DNA of 43,136 bases from Methylophilaceae bacterium (GCA_026419515.1 JANZZG010000059.1:1-43136), one strand, 5' to 3'; counted from the first letter of the stretch, positions 9,257-21,216 are shown. The notes: a model not told the origin generated them from the letters alone. Translations and numbers: made by a program.

Positions 9257-12200
9257 TCACTTGCCGGGCAAAGGCAAAGGTCTTGGGTTGGGATTTTTCT
9301 CGTCGGCCGGTTTGAGTTCCTGGGGGTCGTCCCAAGTGCCTCCAATGTCGTACTCATAGGAAACCAGTTTGTTGAGCGGATCACGCAGGATCTTCTGGGC
9401 GACGAAAGCAGCGGCACCAGCCACCGGACCGCCAGCCAAGGCTGCGAGCGAAACCGTATCGCTGACGCGGGGTGTGACTTTGACACGCAGACTGAGCGTT
9501 TCTTTTTCGAGATGGGTTTCACCGCTGATCTGGACCTGGGCTGCCGGGCCTTCCATGCGGAAATTCTTGCTTTGCATCACGCCGCGCTCGATTTTGATGT
9601 TGGCGCTGATGCTGTCGAAGGCAAAGCCCTCGTTGAATACGTCGCGGAAATCGAACAGCAGCCGGCGTGGTAGCGCTTGTAGGCTCAGAATGCCGAGCAA
9701 CCGGCCGACCCCGGGCTGCATCTTGAGGAACTGGCCACGTTTGGCTTCCAGGGACAGGTTACCATTGAGGGCGGCGGGCGTGAACTCGTTGGGGCTACCC
9801 GGCCAGTTGATCTGTCCAGCCAAGTTGGCCGTACCGCCTTTGATGGTATTGGGATAGCCGAATCGCTCCAGTGTCTTGCCGACGTCGTCGATTTCCCAAT
9901 CGAGTGTGAGGTCGGTGGACGGCCTGCTCTTCCAGCTATGCCATTTGCCGGTGGCGTTGAGCGTGCTCTCGGGGTTGCCGATGTGGAGCCGATCGATACT
10001 CCAGTCTTCTCCTTGCGGGGTGGCGAGCAATTCCAGTCGCCCCAGTTTTTTGTTTTTGGCGACGAATTCTTCGGCTACGATGTCGAGCGCCGGATAATCA
10101 CGGCGGGGATCTGCTTCGCTCGGCTCACTGAGCTTGGCCGGGGCCGGACTCGGTATGGTAAAGGTCTTCAGGCGCGCCAGCAGCTTGCCTTTGCCTTGAT
10201 TTTGCCACAGCACGTCCCCATTGATTTCGTTGCTTTGCAGCCGAGCCGTCCAGCCGTTCTCGACCGGTTTGACTGCCAGACGCAACGCATTGATGCGCCG
10301 TCCGAAGACGTCCCAGACCCCGATGTCGAGATCGGCTCCCGCAAAGTTCACGGTCGATGCGTCCTGAGAAGGAGAGGTGTCCAGTCCATCCAGCAGCGTG
10401 CTCCACTGATCCCAATCGAGCGCAGCCAGTTTGCCGCTGACGAACAATCCACGCTGGGTAGGAAGTTGCGCGTCGCCGGCAAACCGGATTTCTCCACGTT
10501 CGAATACCGATTTACTTCTGGTCGTGCCGTATAGTAGCTTGGCGTTGACGAGCCCACCGTAGTCGATGTTCCAGAGTTCCTCCCGCTCGTTTTTTTGTTG
10601 CCGCTCCAAGCGCAGCGGTATGGATTCTGCCGCAGCCTTGTTGAAAGGGGGGGGCAGGCTGCTGGAGAGGCCCACCAACTGTGTATGGATCACGACGTTG
10701 GCCAGATGGTTGCGTACCAGGATGTCCGCTTCCCAGTCGGTCGTGCCTGATATCTTGGAGAACAGGGGATGACGGAATATTTGGCGGATACCGCTTTCAC
10801 CGATACGACCGCTGGCGGTTGCACGCAGCAGCCCCCCGCTGCCCGCCTCCAGGTTGATGAGGACGGGTTCGCCATACAGACTGGCACTGACATTCTTGGC
10901 CTGCAAGGTATTTTCGGTGAAATCCAGTCGTCCTTCCACGGCTTCGAGCGGTGGGAAGTCGTCCGCCCCCGTCAAGGTGTCCGCTGCCATGATGAAGCTG
11001 CCCTTGATCCGTGCAGTCTCTGGTTTGTCGAGCGGTAACGCGATGTCCAGTACGACTTTGCCTTTGCCATTGGCGTGCAGACCATCCGTCAGATGGTCGA
11101 TGGCCGTACTGACGGGACTGTTGGCGATGAATTTCAACGCATCGGGGATCGAGGTCTGGAGTTCGCCCTGAATCTGCAGCACGGGGTGATCGGCATCCAG
11201 TACTGGAATGGAGATCTTGGCTCGGCTGATCTGGGCGCCATAGATACGGCCACGGCTGACGTTCAAGTCCATGCGGTTGCCTTGGAACAGCATGTCGAGT
11301 TGGATGCCATCGATTTTGGGCCAGCCGTTGGCGTAGTCCAGCACCCCGTCGGCGATGCGGGCACTCACCTTGAACTCGCCGTTTTTGCCGTCGGCAAAGG
11401 GGAAGTCATCGAGATAGCCCTTGATTACCACGTTGACGTTCTCACCACGGCCGTTGAGGATGGAGGTGTCCAGCCAGTCCAGTGTTTCCCGGTCGAGCAC
11501 CAATGGGTAGTAGAATTTGGCGTAACGGCCGTCGGCTTGGCCGAAATTGCCGGTGAGATCGAGATAGCCGCCCTTGTTGCCGTTGTAGCGGTAGCTTGCC
11601 TCCAACGTGCCCCGGATGTGGGGGTTGGCGATGGCGAGGCGGCTGATCTGCACGTGGGTGGTACCCTCACGAGTCTCCCATCGCACGCGCCCGCTCAGTT
11701 GATCGGCCGGTATCGGCCAACGCAGGATGCCCTTGAGGTCCAGCATGGCATTGCGCGCATCCACCGTCAGGGTGCCGTCTTTTTCGCTGGCCTGCAATGT
11801 ACCGGCGAGGTTGTTGAAGCCGGGAATGCCGTCAGACGCCTGGATGCCCAGGCCAGTGAAGTGGCTGGTCAATTGGTAAGTATGGATGGTGTTGCGGTTG
11901 CCCGTCCAGGAAAATCGCGTCTTCTCCAGTCGGCCTTTGGGCGCTAGCGTAGCCAGTCGAGCGTGCAGGGCCGGGCCCAGCGGGAGGGTGGTCGAAAAGG
12001 GGGCGAACGATTCCAGTTCGATGTCATCGATGGCCGCTTCGCCTTCGATCACTTCCCGTGTTCCTGATAGGCGGCTTCTGATTTTCAATGTCCCATGCTG
12101 GATGCTAAAGCCCGATGGAGTGGCAAGCTGCAGTTGGCTCCCTTGGATTTCTTGGCCGTCCCCGAGTTTTTTCCAGATCACCCGTCCGGAAAGCGCTTGC

Positions 12201-13093
12201 AGGCGGGTTTCGCTCGCCGACGAGCCCAGGTTCAGGCGTGCGTCTGCCAATCGCACGTCGGCAGTGACGCGGTGGACGCGACCATTGGCGAAATCCAGCC
12301 AGAATTGCGTGGCACCATATCCTTCGGTCAGATCGAATGGATAATCCACCCACCTACGCCAGCCGGCCAAGTCGGTACCATCCAGACGAACATAGAGCGT
12401 GCCATGCCACTGTTTGAAATCGGCGATGGATTTGCCCCATACGTTGCCGCGTAGGTCGAGAGGGGCGGATGCACCGGCCGAAGGCGTGGCCCGGAGCCCA
12501 AAGCGGTGGTGGCCAAGCAACGATTCCCAGGGCGGGCTGGAGATGACCAGCGTGAGGTGGTTGAACGAAAGCGGTGGTGCTTGGCGCATGTCGTCCTGCC
12601 AGATCACGGTAGCGTTGTCCACCGTGATACGTGACTGGCGCAACAGCCAATCGAAGAACTCAGGGCGCGTGGGGGCATTGAGCGAAATCCCCGCCACGAA
12701 AATCTCGCCATTCTGGGCGCGCCGGATCAGCAGATTGGGCTGGTCGATGTAGAGTTCGGAAAGACGCGGTTCGGCCAGCAGCATGCTGAGCCAGGACAGC
12801 CGGGTGGCGACGTGATCGAGCCGTAATACCGGACGGTTTTGGGCATCGTGAAGCACGACCTTGTAGAGGTCGAGGTAAGGGTGCATGCCATCCCAGCCGG
12901 CCTCGATGTCGCCTATGGTGACACGCTGGCCGACCGCTTGGCTGGCGTAGTGCGCGATGGCATCGCGGTAGTCCTTGGCGTGCGGCAGCACGTAGTAACG
13001 CAACGCCAGCACCGTGCTTGCCACTATGATCACAGCGGCCCATAGCAAATAAGTCGCGGCGCTGTAGAGCCAGACCAGGGATTTTTTGATCAT
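9257..13093 (-). CDS. yhdP: YhdP-family AsmA-like envelope protein (DUF3971)
   Basis: A giant 1278-residue protein, close to E. coli YhdP. An N-terminal membrane anchor lies at about residues 8-32 (YSAATYLLWAAVIIVASTVL). It is followed by a very long beta-rich periplasmic region typical of AsmA-like bridge proteins, which in E. coli contribute to phospholipid transport to the outer membrane. The C-terminal part (GPVAGAAAFVAQKIL, then YDIGGTWDDP) matches the usual AsmA-type ending. The ATG at 13093 places the anchor at the N-terminus; the frame is open 57 codons further upstream, but those residues arise from the acs 3' repeat region and are not protein-like. It heads the yhdP-amidase-tldD group. 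Confidence 0.93.
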   Translation of the reverse strand: MIKKSLVWLYSAATYLLWAAVIIVASTVLALRYYVLPHAKDYRDAIAHYASQAVGQRVTIGDIEAGWDGMHPYLDLYKVVLHDAQNRPVLRLDHVATRLSWLSMLLAEPRLSELYIDQPNLLIRRAQNGEIFVAGISLNAPTRPEFFDWLLRQSRITVDNATVIWQDDMRQAPPLSFNHLTLVISSPPWESLLGHHRFGLRATPSAGASAPLDLRGNVWGKSIADFKQWHGTLYVRLDGTDLAGWRRWVDYPFDLTEGYGATQFWLDFANGRVHRVTADVRLADARLNLGSSASETRLQALSGRVIWKKLGDGQEIQGSQLQLATPSGFSIQHGTLKIRSRLSGTREVIEGEAAIDDIELESFAPFSTTLPLGPALHARLATLAPKGRLEKTRFSWTGNRNTIHTYQLTSHFTGLGIQASDGIPGFNNLAGTLQASEKDGTLTVDARNAMLDLKGILRWPIPADQLSGRVRWETREGTTHVQISRLAIANPHIRGTLEASYRYNGNKGGYLDLTGNFGQADGRYAKFYYPLVLDRETLDWLDTSILNGRGENVNVVIKGYLDDFPFADGKNGEFKVSARIADGVLDYANGWPKIDGIQLDMLFQGNRMDLNVSRGRIYGAQISRAKISIPVLDADHPVLQIQGELQTSIPDALKFIANSPVSTAIDHLTDGLHANGKGKVVLDIALPLDKPETARIKGSFIMAADTLTGADDFPPLEAVEGRLDFTENTLQAKNVSASLYGEPVLINLEAGSGGLLRATASGRIGESGIRQIFRHPLFSKISGTTDWEADILVRNHLANVVIHTQLVGLSSSLPPPFNKAAAESIPLRLERQQKNEREELWNIDYGGLVNAKLLYGTTRSKSVFERGEIRFAGDAQLPTQRGLFVSGKLAALDWDQWSTLLDGLDTSPSQDASTVNFAGADLDIGVWDVFGRRINALRLAVKPVENGWTARLQSNEINGDVLWQNQGKGKLLARLKTFTIPSPAPAKLSEPSEADPRRDYPALDIVAEEFVAKNKKLGRLELLATPQGEDWSIDRLHIGNPESTLNATGKWHSWKSRPSTDLTLDWEIDDVGKTLERFGYPNTIKGGTANLAGQINWPGSPNEFTPAALNGNLSLEAKRGQFLKMQPGVGRLLGILSLQALPRRLLFDFRDVFNEGFAFDSISANIKIERGVMQSKNFRMEGPAAQVQISGETHLEKETLSLRVKVTPRVSDTVSLAALAGGPVAGAAAFVAQKILRDPLNKLVSYEYDIGGTWDDPQELKPADEKNPNPRPLPLPGK

Positions 13094-13100
13094 CGGCCTG

Positions 13101-13130
13101 ATTTTACTTGGATGGGCGCAAGACTGCCAT
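13101..13130 (-). promoter_or_regulatory. Possible weak sigma-70 promoter of yhdP
   Basis: On the minus strand, ATGGCA (13130-13125) and TAAAAT (13106-13101) are 18 bases apart. The -10 is good and the -35 matches 4 of 6. The -10 lies only 7 bases before the yhdP ATG, which would give a nearly leaderless transcript or place the real start later, so confidence is low. Confidence 0.3.
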
Positions 13131-13199
13131 GTTAAGTAGACCATGCTGCAGTCCGGCAGTTCAGGGCAAGCCCGTTCGGCCTGCCCACCGTTCTTTGAG

Positions 13200-13343
13200 C
13201 TGCTCCAGGATGGCTGGATTGTAGCTCCGGCATCACCTGCTGCGCAGATGAGCCTGCACTGCAATCCAGCCTTCCATGCGGATCATGTCTGCGGCTGTAT
13301 CAGGAAATGGTCGTTCTCAACTGCTCCAGGATGGCTGGATTGT
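13200..13343. repeat. Duplicated acs 3'-end segment with an inverted copy between the two
   Basis: A 23-base sequence occurs exactly twice in the same direction, at 13200-13222 and 13321-13343. The second copy is the end of the acs coding region (NPAILEQL); the first lies in the spacer after acs and encodes the same eight residues in another frame register. Between them, 13262-13275 is an inverted partial copy (13 of 14 bases). It can pair with either direct copy, giving a 14-17 bp stem with 13208-13224 or an alternative stem with 13329-13342. No U-run follows, so it is not a standard terminator. The 206-base spacer 13094-13299 holds no gene that I can support. Confidence 0.7.
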
Positions 13344-15261
13344 CCAGGGTGGAGACGTCCGAGGTGATTTCCTCGCCCTTGGCCAGCGAGCGCAGCAGGC
13401 GGCGCATGATTTTTCCGGAACGGGTTTTGGGCAGGTTCTCGCCAAAACGGATTTCGTCTGGCTTGGCGATGGGGCCGATCTCTTTGCCCACCCAGTCGCG
13501 TAGCTGGGCAGCGATCCTGCGCGCTTCCTCGCCTTCCGGGCGCGGCCCTTTGAGCACCACGTAGGCGACGATGGATTCACCTTTGATTTCGTGCGGCTTA
13601 CCGACCACGGCGGCTTCCGCCACCAAGGGGTTGGCGACCAGGGCGGATTCGATCTCCATGGTGCCCAAGCGGTGGCCAGAGACGTTGAGCACGTCGTCGA
13701 TCCTCCCCAAGATCCAGAAATAGCCGTCTTCGTCCTTGTGCGCGGAATCCCCCGCCAGGTAATAGCCGGGCAGGGTGTCGGGATAGTAGCCACGCTTGAA
13801 GCGCTCCGGATTGCCCCAGATGGTGCGCAGCATGGAAGGCCAGGGTTTCTTGATCACCAGCAGTCCGCCCTCGGTGCCATTGACCGGGGTGCCGTCCTCG
13901 TGTACCACGTCGGCCAGGATGCCGGGTAGCGGCAAGGTGCAGGAGCCGGGCTTGGTGGCGACGGCACCGGGCAGCGGGGCGATCATGTGGGCGCCGGTTT
14001 CGGTCTGCCACCAGGTGTCGACGATGGGGCAGCGGCTGCGACCGACTTTTTCGTAATACCACATCCACGCTTCCGGGTTGATCGGCTCCCCCACCGTGCC
14101 CAGCAGGCGCAGGCTGGAGAGGTCATATTGGTCGGGCAAATCCCCTCCCAACTTGATGAGGGAGCGGATTGCGGTGGGTGCGGTGTAGAAAATGCTGACC
14201 TTGTGTCGTTCGATCATCTGCCAGAAGCGTCCGGCATCCGGATAAGTGGGGACGCCTTCGAAGATGACCTCGGTGGCGCCCAGCGCCAGCGGGCCATAGG
14301 CGACATAGCTGTGGCCGGTGATCCAGCCGACGTCGGCAGTGCACCAGAAAATGTCGTTGTCTTTGTAGTCGAACACCCATTGCATGGAGACCATGGTGCC
14401 CAGCAGATATCCCGCCGAGGAATGCTGCACCCCCTTGGGCTTGCCGGTGGAGCCGGAGGTATAGAGCACGAACAGGGGATGCTCGGCATTGACCCAGACC
14501 GGCTCGCAGGACGCGTCCTGGCCGGCTTCGGCGTCATGCCACCAGACATCGCGCGTGCTCCACTGCACCTCCCCGCCGGTACGTTTGTAAACCACCACTT
14601 TCTCCACGCTCTCGCAGCCGCCCTGGGTGAGCGCTTCATCCACCGCAGGTTTGAGCGGCATAGTCTTGCCGCCACGGCACTGGCCGTCTGCCGTCACCAC
14701 CAGCTTCGCGCCGACGTCGGTGATGCGCTCGTGCAGGCTCTTGGCGGAAAAGCCGCCGAACACCACGGAATGGATGGCGCCGATGCGGGCACAGGCTTGC
14801 ATGGCGACCACTGCCTCAATACTCATCGGCAGATAGATGACGACACGGTCGCCCTTGGCAACCCCCAGGCTTTTCAGGGTGTTGGCGAAACGGCACACGC
14901 GGGCGTGCAGCTGCCGGTAGGTGATGCGGGTCACGCTGCCGTCGTCGGCCTCGAAAATGAGGGCGGTCTTGTCGCCTTTGTCCGGCAGGTGACGGTCCAG
15001 GCAGTTCCACGAGACGTTCAGCTCGCCGTCGTAAAACCAGCGATATAAGGGGGCATTCGATTCATCCAGGACCTGCGTGAACGGGGTGTGCCAGCCGATG
15101 TTGCAGCGCGCCAGCTCCGCCCAGAAGCCGGTGTAATCGGCCTGCGCCCGCTGGCACAGTGCACGGTAGGCTTCCATGCCGGGGACGGTGGCGTTTTTCC
15201 TGAATTCGGCACTGGGCTCGAAGACGCGGGTTTCGGTCAGCACGGACTCGATGGAACTCAT
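13300..15261 (-). CDS. acs: Acetyl-coenzyme A synthetase
   Basis: AMP-forming ligase that converts acetate, ATP and CoA to acetyl-CoA. The 653-residue product has the standard length. Motifs seen in order are the P-loop-like [13 protein letters not shown], the AMP-binding [10 protein letters not shown], and the C-terminal RSGKIMRR with the regulatory acetylatable lysine at about K617. The start at 15261 has GGAG upstream and gives the family N-terminus MSSIES; the frame remains open 67 codons further upstream without support. A strong promoter lies at 15307-15335, so it can be transcribed apart from glgP. The last codons carry the sequence duplicated in the downstream spacer. Confidence 0.97.
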   Translation of the reverse strand: MSSIESVLTETRVFEPSAEFRKNATVPGMEAYRALCQRAQADYTGFWAELARCNIGWHTPFTQVLDESNAPLYRWFYDGELNVSWNCLDRHLPDKGDKTALIFEADDGSVTRITYRQLHARVCRFANTLKSLGVAKGDRVVIYLPMSIEAVVAMQACARIGAIHSVVFGGFSAKSLHERITDVGAKLVVTADGQCRGGKTMPLKPAVDEALTQGGCESVEKVVVYKRTGGEVQWSTRDVWWHDAEAGQDASCEPVWVNAEHPLFVLYTSGSTGKPKGVQHSSAGYLLGTMVSMQWVFDYKDNDIFWCTADVGWITGHSYVAYGPLALGATEVIFEGVPTYPDAGRFWQMIERHKVSIFYTAPTAIRSLIKLGGDLPDQYDLSSLRLLGTVGEPINPEAWMWYYEKVGRSRCPIVDTWWQTETGAHMIAPLPGAVATKPGSCTLPLPGILADVVHEDGTPVNGTEGGLLVIKKPWPSMLRTIWGNPERFKRGYYPDTLPGYYLAGDSAHKDEDGYFWILGRIDDVLNVSGHRLGTMEIESALVANPLVAEAAVVGKPHEIKGESIVAYVVLKGPRPEGEEARRIAAQLRDWVGKEIGPIAKPDEIRFGENLPKTRSGKIMRRLLRSLAKGEEITSDVSTLDNPAILEQLRTTIS

Positions 15262-15306
15262 GGGTTTCTCTCCGGGGGTGTCTAGTGTCTCGATACCGGG
15301 AGCAGC

Positions 15307-15335
15307 ATCATAGCAATTCTGCTCGTATTGTCCAA
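15307..15335 (-). promoter_or_regulatory. Sigma-70 promoter of acs
   Basis: On the minus strand, a -35 TTGGAC (15335-15330) and a -10 TATGAT (15312-15307) are separated by 17 bases. They lie in the 89-base spacer between glgP and acs, with predicted initiation near 15300, about 40 bases before the acs ATG. I do not see an obvious CRP or other operator around it. Confidence 0.72.
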
Positions 15336-15350
15336 AGAGTAGCCGAGGAT

Positions 15351-17828
<2,478 letters not shown>

Positions 17829-17858
17829 GAACATCTCCTCATCGTCGTGCTCAACCGC

Positions 17859-17886
17859 ATTGTCCTCGTAGCAAGCTGGCTGTCAA
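17859..17886 (-). promoter_or_regulatory. Sigma-70 promoter of glgP
   Basis: On the minus strand, a consensus -35 TTGACA (17886-17881) is followed after 16 bases by GACAAT (17864-17859), a 4 of 6 match to the -10. Initiation would fall near 17852, about 25 bases before the glgP ATG. It lies in the 123-base divergent spacer shared with glnE. Confidence 0.62.
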
Positions 17887-17951
17887 TAGGGAACAATGGC
17901 AGCATGTGGGTAAAATCGCAACCATTGTACTCACCTGTGCTCATCCACGAC

Positions 17952-20630
17952 ATGGAACCCGATCGATACGACCTCATGTTGCGGCATGCCCGTGCCTGCA
18001 GCCCTTACGCCGCTCGCCTGCTGGATGCCGATCCCGCCCTTGCCGAAATGTTACGGCAACAGCTGGAGCATCCTTGGGATGCACAACAGATGCGGGCTTT
18101 GCTCGCTACGTTCTCGGTCACGGACGAGGCTACGCTCAAACTTGCTCTACGCAGGGTGCGCAAGCAGGTCATGCTGTGCACTCTCGTGCGTGACCTCAAT
18201 GGCTTGGCCGACCTCGGCGAGGTGATGGAAACCTGCACCACCTTGGCCGAAGTGGCGATCCATTTTGCCCTGGAACATCTGGAGCCATGGCAGCAGGCGT
18301 CATATGGTGCGCCAATCGGCGAGCATGGAGATGTCCAGCCTTTCATCGTGGTGGGCATGGGCAAACTCGGCGGGCGCGAGCTCAACGTGTCTTCCGACAT
18401 CGACCTCATCTTCGCCTACCCGGAGGACGGAATGACCCAAGGGCCGCGTCAGATCACCAATCACGAATACTTTACCCGTCTCGGCAAGAAACTGATCGCG
18501 GCGATCGGCGAGGTAACGTCGGATGGTTTCGTGTTCCGGGTGGACATGCGCCTGCGGCCCTATGGCGACAGCGGCCCGCTGGTGGGGAGTTTTGCCGCGC
18601 TGGAAGCGTATTACCAGACCCAAGGACGTGAATGGGAGCGCTACGCCTGGATCAAAGGACGCGTCATCTTCGGCCCGGAACAGGAGCTGCAGGCGCTACT
18701 GCGCCCCTTCGTGTTCCGCAAGTATCTCGATTATGGTGCTTTTGCCGCGATCCGCGACCTCAAGTTGCAAATCCGGCGCGAGGTCAGTCGGCGCGTGATG
18801 CATGACAACATCAAATTGGGGTCGGGAGGCATCCGCGAGATCGAGTTCATCGCTCAGGTATTCCAGTTGATTCGCGGCGGCCGCGAGCGCGATCTGCAGG
18901 TCCGCCCCACGCTGGAGGTGTTGGCGCGGCTGCAGCACAAAGGGTTGCTGCCAGCGCATGTGGTAACGGAACTGTCGGAAGCCTATGTGTTCCTGCGCAA
19001 CTTGGAACATCGCCTCCAGTATCTCGAGGATGCCCAGACCCAAACACTACCGAATGACGCAGAAAACCGTGCGCGGTTGGCTGCCAGCATGAATTTTCCG
19101 GATTGGGAGTCCCTGCAGACTGTGCTGGATGCGCATCGGGCGCGGGTGGAGCGGCATTTCGGACAGGTGTTCGAGGCATCCACGGACGACGTGGAGCACC
19201 CGCTCGCAGCGCTCTGGCTGGAGCGTCTCGACGAAGCCGCGGCCTTGCAGCAGCTGGCCGAGGCTGGTTACCGGGATCCCGAGGCGACGCTCGACAGGCT
19301 GCATCAGCTCCATGCGGATGCTCGCTATCAGCAATTACCGGAATCGAGCCGGGCGAGACTGGATGCGCTGGTTCCTCGGTTGGTGGAAGCGGCGGGCAAG
19401 CTGGATAATGCAGATGTCGCCTTGGGGCGTGCGCTTGTCCTGCTGGAGGCAATCTGCCGGCGCGCCAGTTATCTCGCCTTGCTAGCCGAGTATCCGCAGG
19501 CATTGGAACTGGTCAGTCGACTGTGCGGCGCCAGTCCATGGATGGCCGAGTATCTGGCCCGCCATCCCATCCTGCTCGATGAGCTGCTGGATACGCGCAC
19601 CCTGTATGCGCCGCCCGATTTCGCCGCGCTGGCGGCCGATCTGGAACGCATGCTGGTGGCAAGCGGAGCGGACGTCGAACAGCAGCTGGACGTGTTGCGC
19701 CATTTCAAACATGCGCAGACCTTCCGCTTTGCAGCGCAGGATCTTTTCGGCCAGCTACCTTTGGAAAAGCTGGCGGATGATTTGAGTGCATTGGCCGATC
19801 TCATTTTGAATGCCGTGATCCGTCATGCCTGGCCAGGATTGCGCGGACGACACCGCGAGACCCCGGCGTTCGCCATCATCGGCTATGGCAAGCTGGGCGG
19901 TCGGGAACTGAGCTATGCTTCCGATCTGGACATCGTTTTTCTTTATGAGGACGCGGCCCACGAAGCCGGCGAGGTCTATGCCCGCTTCGGACAGCGTATC
20001 AATGCTTGGTTGACCAGCTTGACGCCGGCCGGAATGCTGTATGAGACTGATCTGCGGTTACGTCCGGACGGTGCCAGCGGGCTGCTGGTGAGCTCGGTGG
20101 AAGCGTTTGCCGAGTATCAGCGTAACAAGGCCTGGACTTGGGAACACCAGGCATTGACGCGGGCGCGCTTTTGCGCCGGTGACCCAACCGTCGGCGCCGC
20201 TTTCGAGCGGATTCGTCGCGACGTGTTGTGCCGTTCTCGCGACCTTGCCGCGCTACGGGAAGAGGTGGTCGCCATGCGCCGCAGAATGCACGACGGGCAC
20301 CCCAACCCCAGCGGGCTGTTCGACCTCAAGCACGATCCCGGCGGCATCGTCGACGTCGAATTCATCGTGCAGTATCTGGTACTGGCTTATGCGCATACCT
20401 ATCCGGAACTGGCCGAGAATCGCGGCAACATTGCGCTGTTGCAGCAAGCCGGTATGCTCGGGCTGGTCGATCGATCGCTGGCGGATGAGGTGGCCGAGGT
20501 CTACCGTTCCTACCGTCGTATCCAGCATACCTTGCGACTGCAAGGCGTAGAAAAGAGTCGGGTCGATCCCCAGCCCTATGCCGCGCAGCGTGAGCTGGTC
20601 GCAACGCTATGGCGACAGGTGTTGGGTTGA
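17952..20630 (+). CDS. glnE: Bifunctional glutamine synthetase adenylyltransferase/adenylyl-removing enzyme
   Basis: Controls glutamine synthetase by adding and removing AMP in response to PII protein, tying activity to nitrogen status. The product is about 892 residues with two nucleotidyltransferase domains: an N-terminal adenylyl-removing domain with GKLGGRELNVSSDIDLIF near residues 134-152, and a C-terminal adenylylating domain with GKLGGRELSYASDLDIVF near 644-662. Both catalytic SDxD motifs are intact. The start is uncertain: the frame is open back to a GTG at 17847 and an ATG at 17904, none with a strong ribosome binding site. I prefer the ATG at 17952 (MEPDRYDLML) because a TAAAAT -10-like element lies at 17911-17916. 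Confidence 0.93.
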   Translation: MEPDRYDLMLRHARACSPYAARLLDADPALAEMLRQQLEHPWDAQQMRALLATFSVTDEATLKLALRRVRKQVMLCTLVRDLNGLADLGEVMETCTTLAEVAIHFALEHLEPWQQASYGAPIGEHGDVQPFIVVGMGKLGGRELNVSSDIDLIFAYPEDGMTQGPRQITNHEYFTRLGKKLIAAIGEVTSDGFVFRVDMRLRPYGDSGPLVGSFAALEAYYQTQGREWERYAWIKGRVIFGPEQELQALLRPFVFRKYLDYGAFAAIRDLKLQIRREVSRRVMHDNIKLGSGGIREIEFIAQVFQLIRGGRERDLQVRPTLEVLARLQHKGLLPAHVVTELSEAYVFLRNLEHRLQYLEDAQTQTLPNDAENRARLAASMNFPDWESLQTVLDAHRARVERHFGQVFEASTDDVEHPLAALWLERLDEAAALQQLAEAGYRDPEATLDRLHQLHADARYQQLPESSRARLDALVPRLVEAAGKLDNADVALGRALVLLEAICRRASYLALLAEYPQALELVSRLCGASPWMAEYLARHPILLDELLDTRTLYAPPDFAALAADLERMLVASGADVEQQLDVLRHFKHAQTFRFAAQDLFGQLPLEKLADDLSALADLILNAVIRHAWPGLRGRHRETPAFAIIGYGKLGGRELSYASDLDIVFLYEDAAHEAGEVYARFGQRINAWLTSLTPAGMLYETDLRLRPDGASGLLVSSVEAFAEYQRNKAWTWEHQALTRARFCAGDPTVGAAFERIRRDVLCRSRDLAALREEVVAMRRRMHDGHPNPSGLFDLKHDPGGIVDVEFIVQYLVLAYAHTYPELAENRGNIALLQQAGMLGLVDRSLADEVAEVYRSYRRIQHTLRLQGVEKSRVDPQPYAAQRELVATLWRQVLG

Positions 20631-20884
20631 GTGTCTTGGAATCCTCTGGATGACGCGGTGCGTGGCCGGAGGGTGATGGGGCGGGATATTTGGGTTTCGG
20701 CCGCTGCGTTGCAGCTTGACGTTCGCTACATTCACGCGACCCTCCGCTGCCCCCCGGGTGCCGCTTTCTCGACCGACTTCTGTTTTCGCTGCGTGCGCGT
20801 GGCCTTTGAGCCACTCAAAACGGTTTTTCAGGGGTTCCTTAAGATTTCGGTCCTCGCTGAAACAGCGCTGGGTGAAAAAATTCT
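20631..20884. other. 254-base spacer between convergent glnE and rpsT with an inverted repeat and a four-run G tract
   Basis: No convincing gene is seen. An 8-base inverted repeat, CGGAGGGT (20667-20674) and ACCCTCCG (20739-20746), encloses 64 bases. Its left arm overlaps four G-runs at 20671-20694 that fit the G-quadruplex rule (runs of three or more G, loops of up to seven). Smaller hairpins are CTGC-GTT-GCAG (20704-20714), TTTGAG-CCA-CTCAAA (20805-20819, followed by five T at 20824-20828) and CGCTG-AAA-CAGCG (20855-20867). The second could be a weak glnE terminator. An open frame through the region runs on antisense to rpsT and has no recognisable similarity. Confidence 0.5.
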
Positions 20885-21148
20885 TTACGCCATTGCCTTG
20901 ATCGCAGCGGACAAGCGGCTCTTGTGGCGCGCCGCCTTGTTCTTGTGGATGATCTTCTTGTCGGCGATGCGATCGATCACTTTTTGAGACTCTTTGAAAA
21001 CGGCCTGCGCTGCGCTCTTGTCACCCGCCATGATGGCTTTGACGACCTTTTTGATCGCCGTGCGCAATTCGGAACGCAGGCTCGCGTTATGGGCGCGTCG
21101 CTTGATGGCCTGACGGGCACGCTTTCTTGCCTGTGCGGTGTTAGCCAT
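20885..21148 (-). CDS. rpsT: 30S ribosomal protein S20
   Basis: Primary-binding small-subunit ribosomal protein. The product is 87 residues, the same length as in E. coli, strongly basic and helical, beginning [14 protein letters not shown] and ending in [14 protein letters not shown]. The start is ATG here, with AGGAG 6-7 bases upstream; E. coli uses UUG. A further 12 open codons upstream are not used. It has a clear promoter at 21188-21216 and stands alone, divergent from murJ, as in E. coli, where rpsT is also near ribF-ileS-lspA. That conserved neighbourhood supports both calls. Confidence 0.98.
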   Translation of the reverse strand: MANTAQARKRARQAIKRRAHNASLRSELRTAIKKVVKAIMAGDKSAAQAVFKESQKVIDRIADKKIIHKNKAARHKSRLSAAIKAMA

Positions 21149-21187
21149 TGAAACTCCTGAAGAAGGTGTTGAAATCCAAAACACGCA

Positions 21188-21216
21188 ATCTTACAGAGTC
21201 AGTCAGTTTTTTGCAA
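21188..21216 (-). promoter_or_regulatory. Sigma-70 promoter of rpsT
   Basis: On the minus strand, TTGCAA (21216-21211) and TAAGAT (21193-21188) are separated by exactly 17 bases. Transcription would begin near 21181, giving a leader of about 33 bases before the rpsT ATG. It lies in the 130-base divergent spacer with murJ. A TAAAAT at 21238-21243 on the other strand may be the murJ -10, though I see no good -35 for it. Confidence 0.75.

Noticed and set aside
11075-11947. Open frame of 290 codons on the + strand inside yhdP
   Set aside because: Antisense to the coherent YhdP reading frame, with no ribosome binding site or family motif.
13164-13186. Hairpin GGGCAAGCC/GGCCTGCCC as the acs terminator
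   Set aside because: One mismatch in the stem and no T-run on the acs strand.
13094-13264. 57-codon upstream extension of yhdP
   Set aside because: The membrane anchor would no longer be N-terminal and the residues derive from the acs repeat spacer.
13987-15048. Long open frame (353 codons) on the + strand inside acs
   Set aside because: It is antisense to a complete, motif-verified acs gene. Its composition is that of a GC-rich codon shadow and no domain is recognisable.
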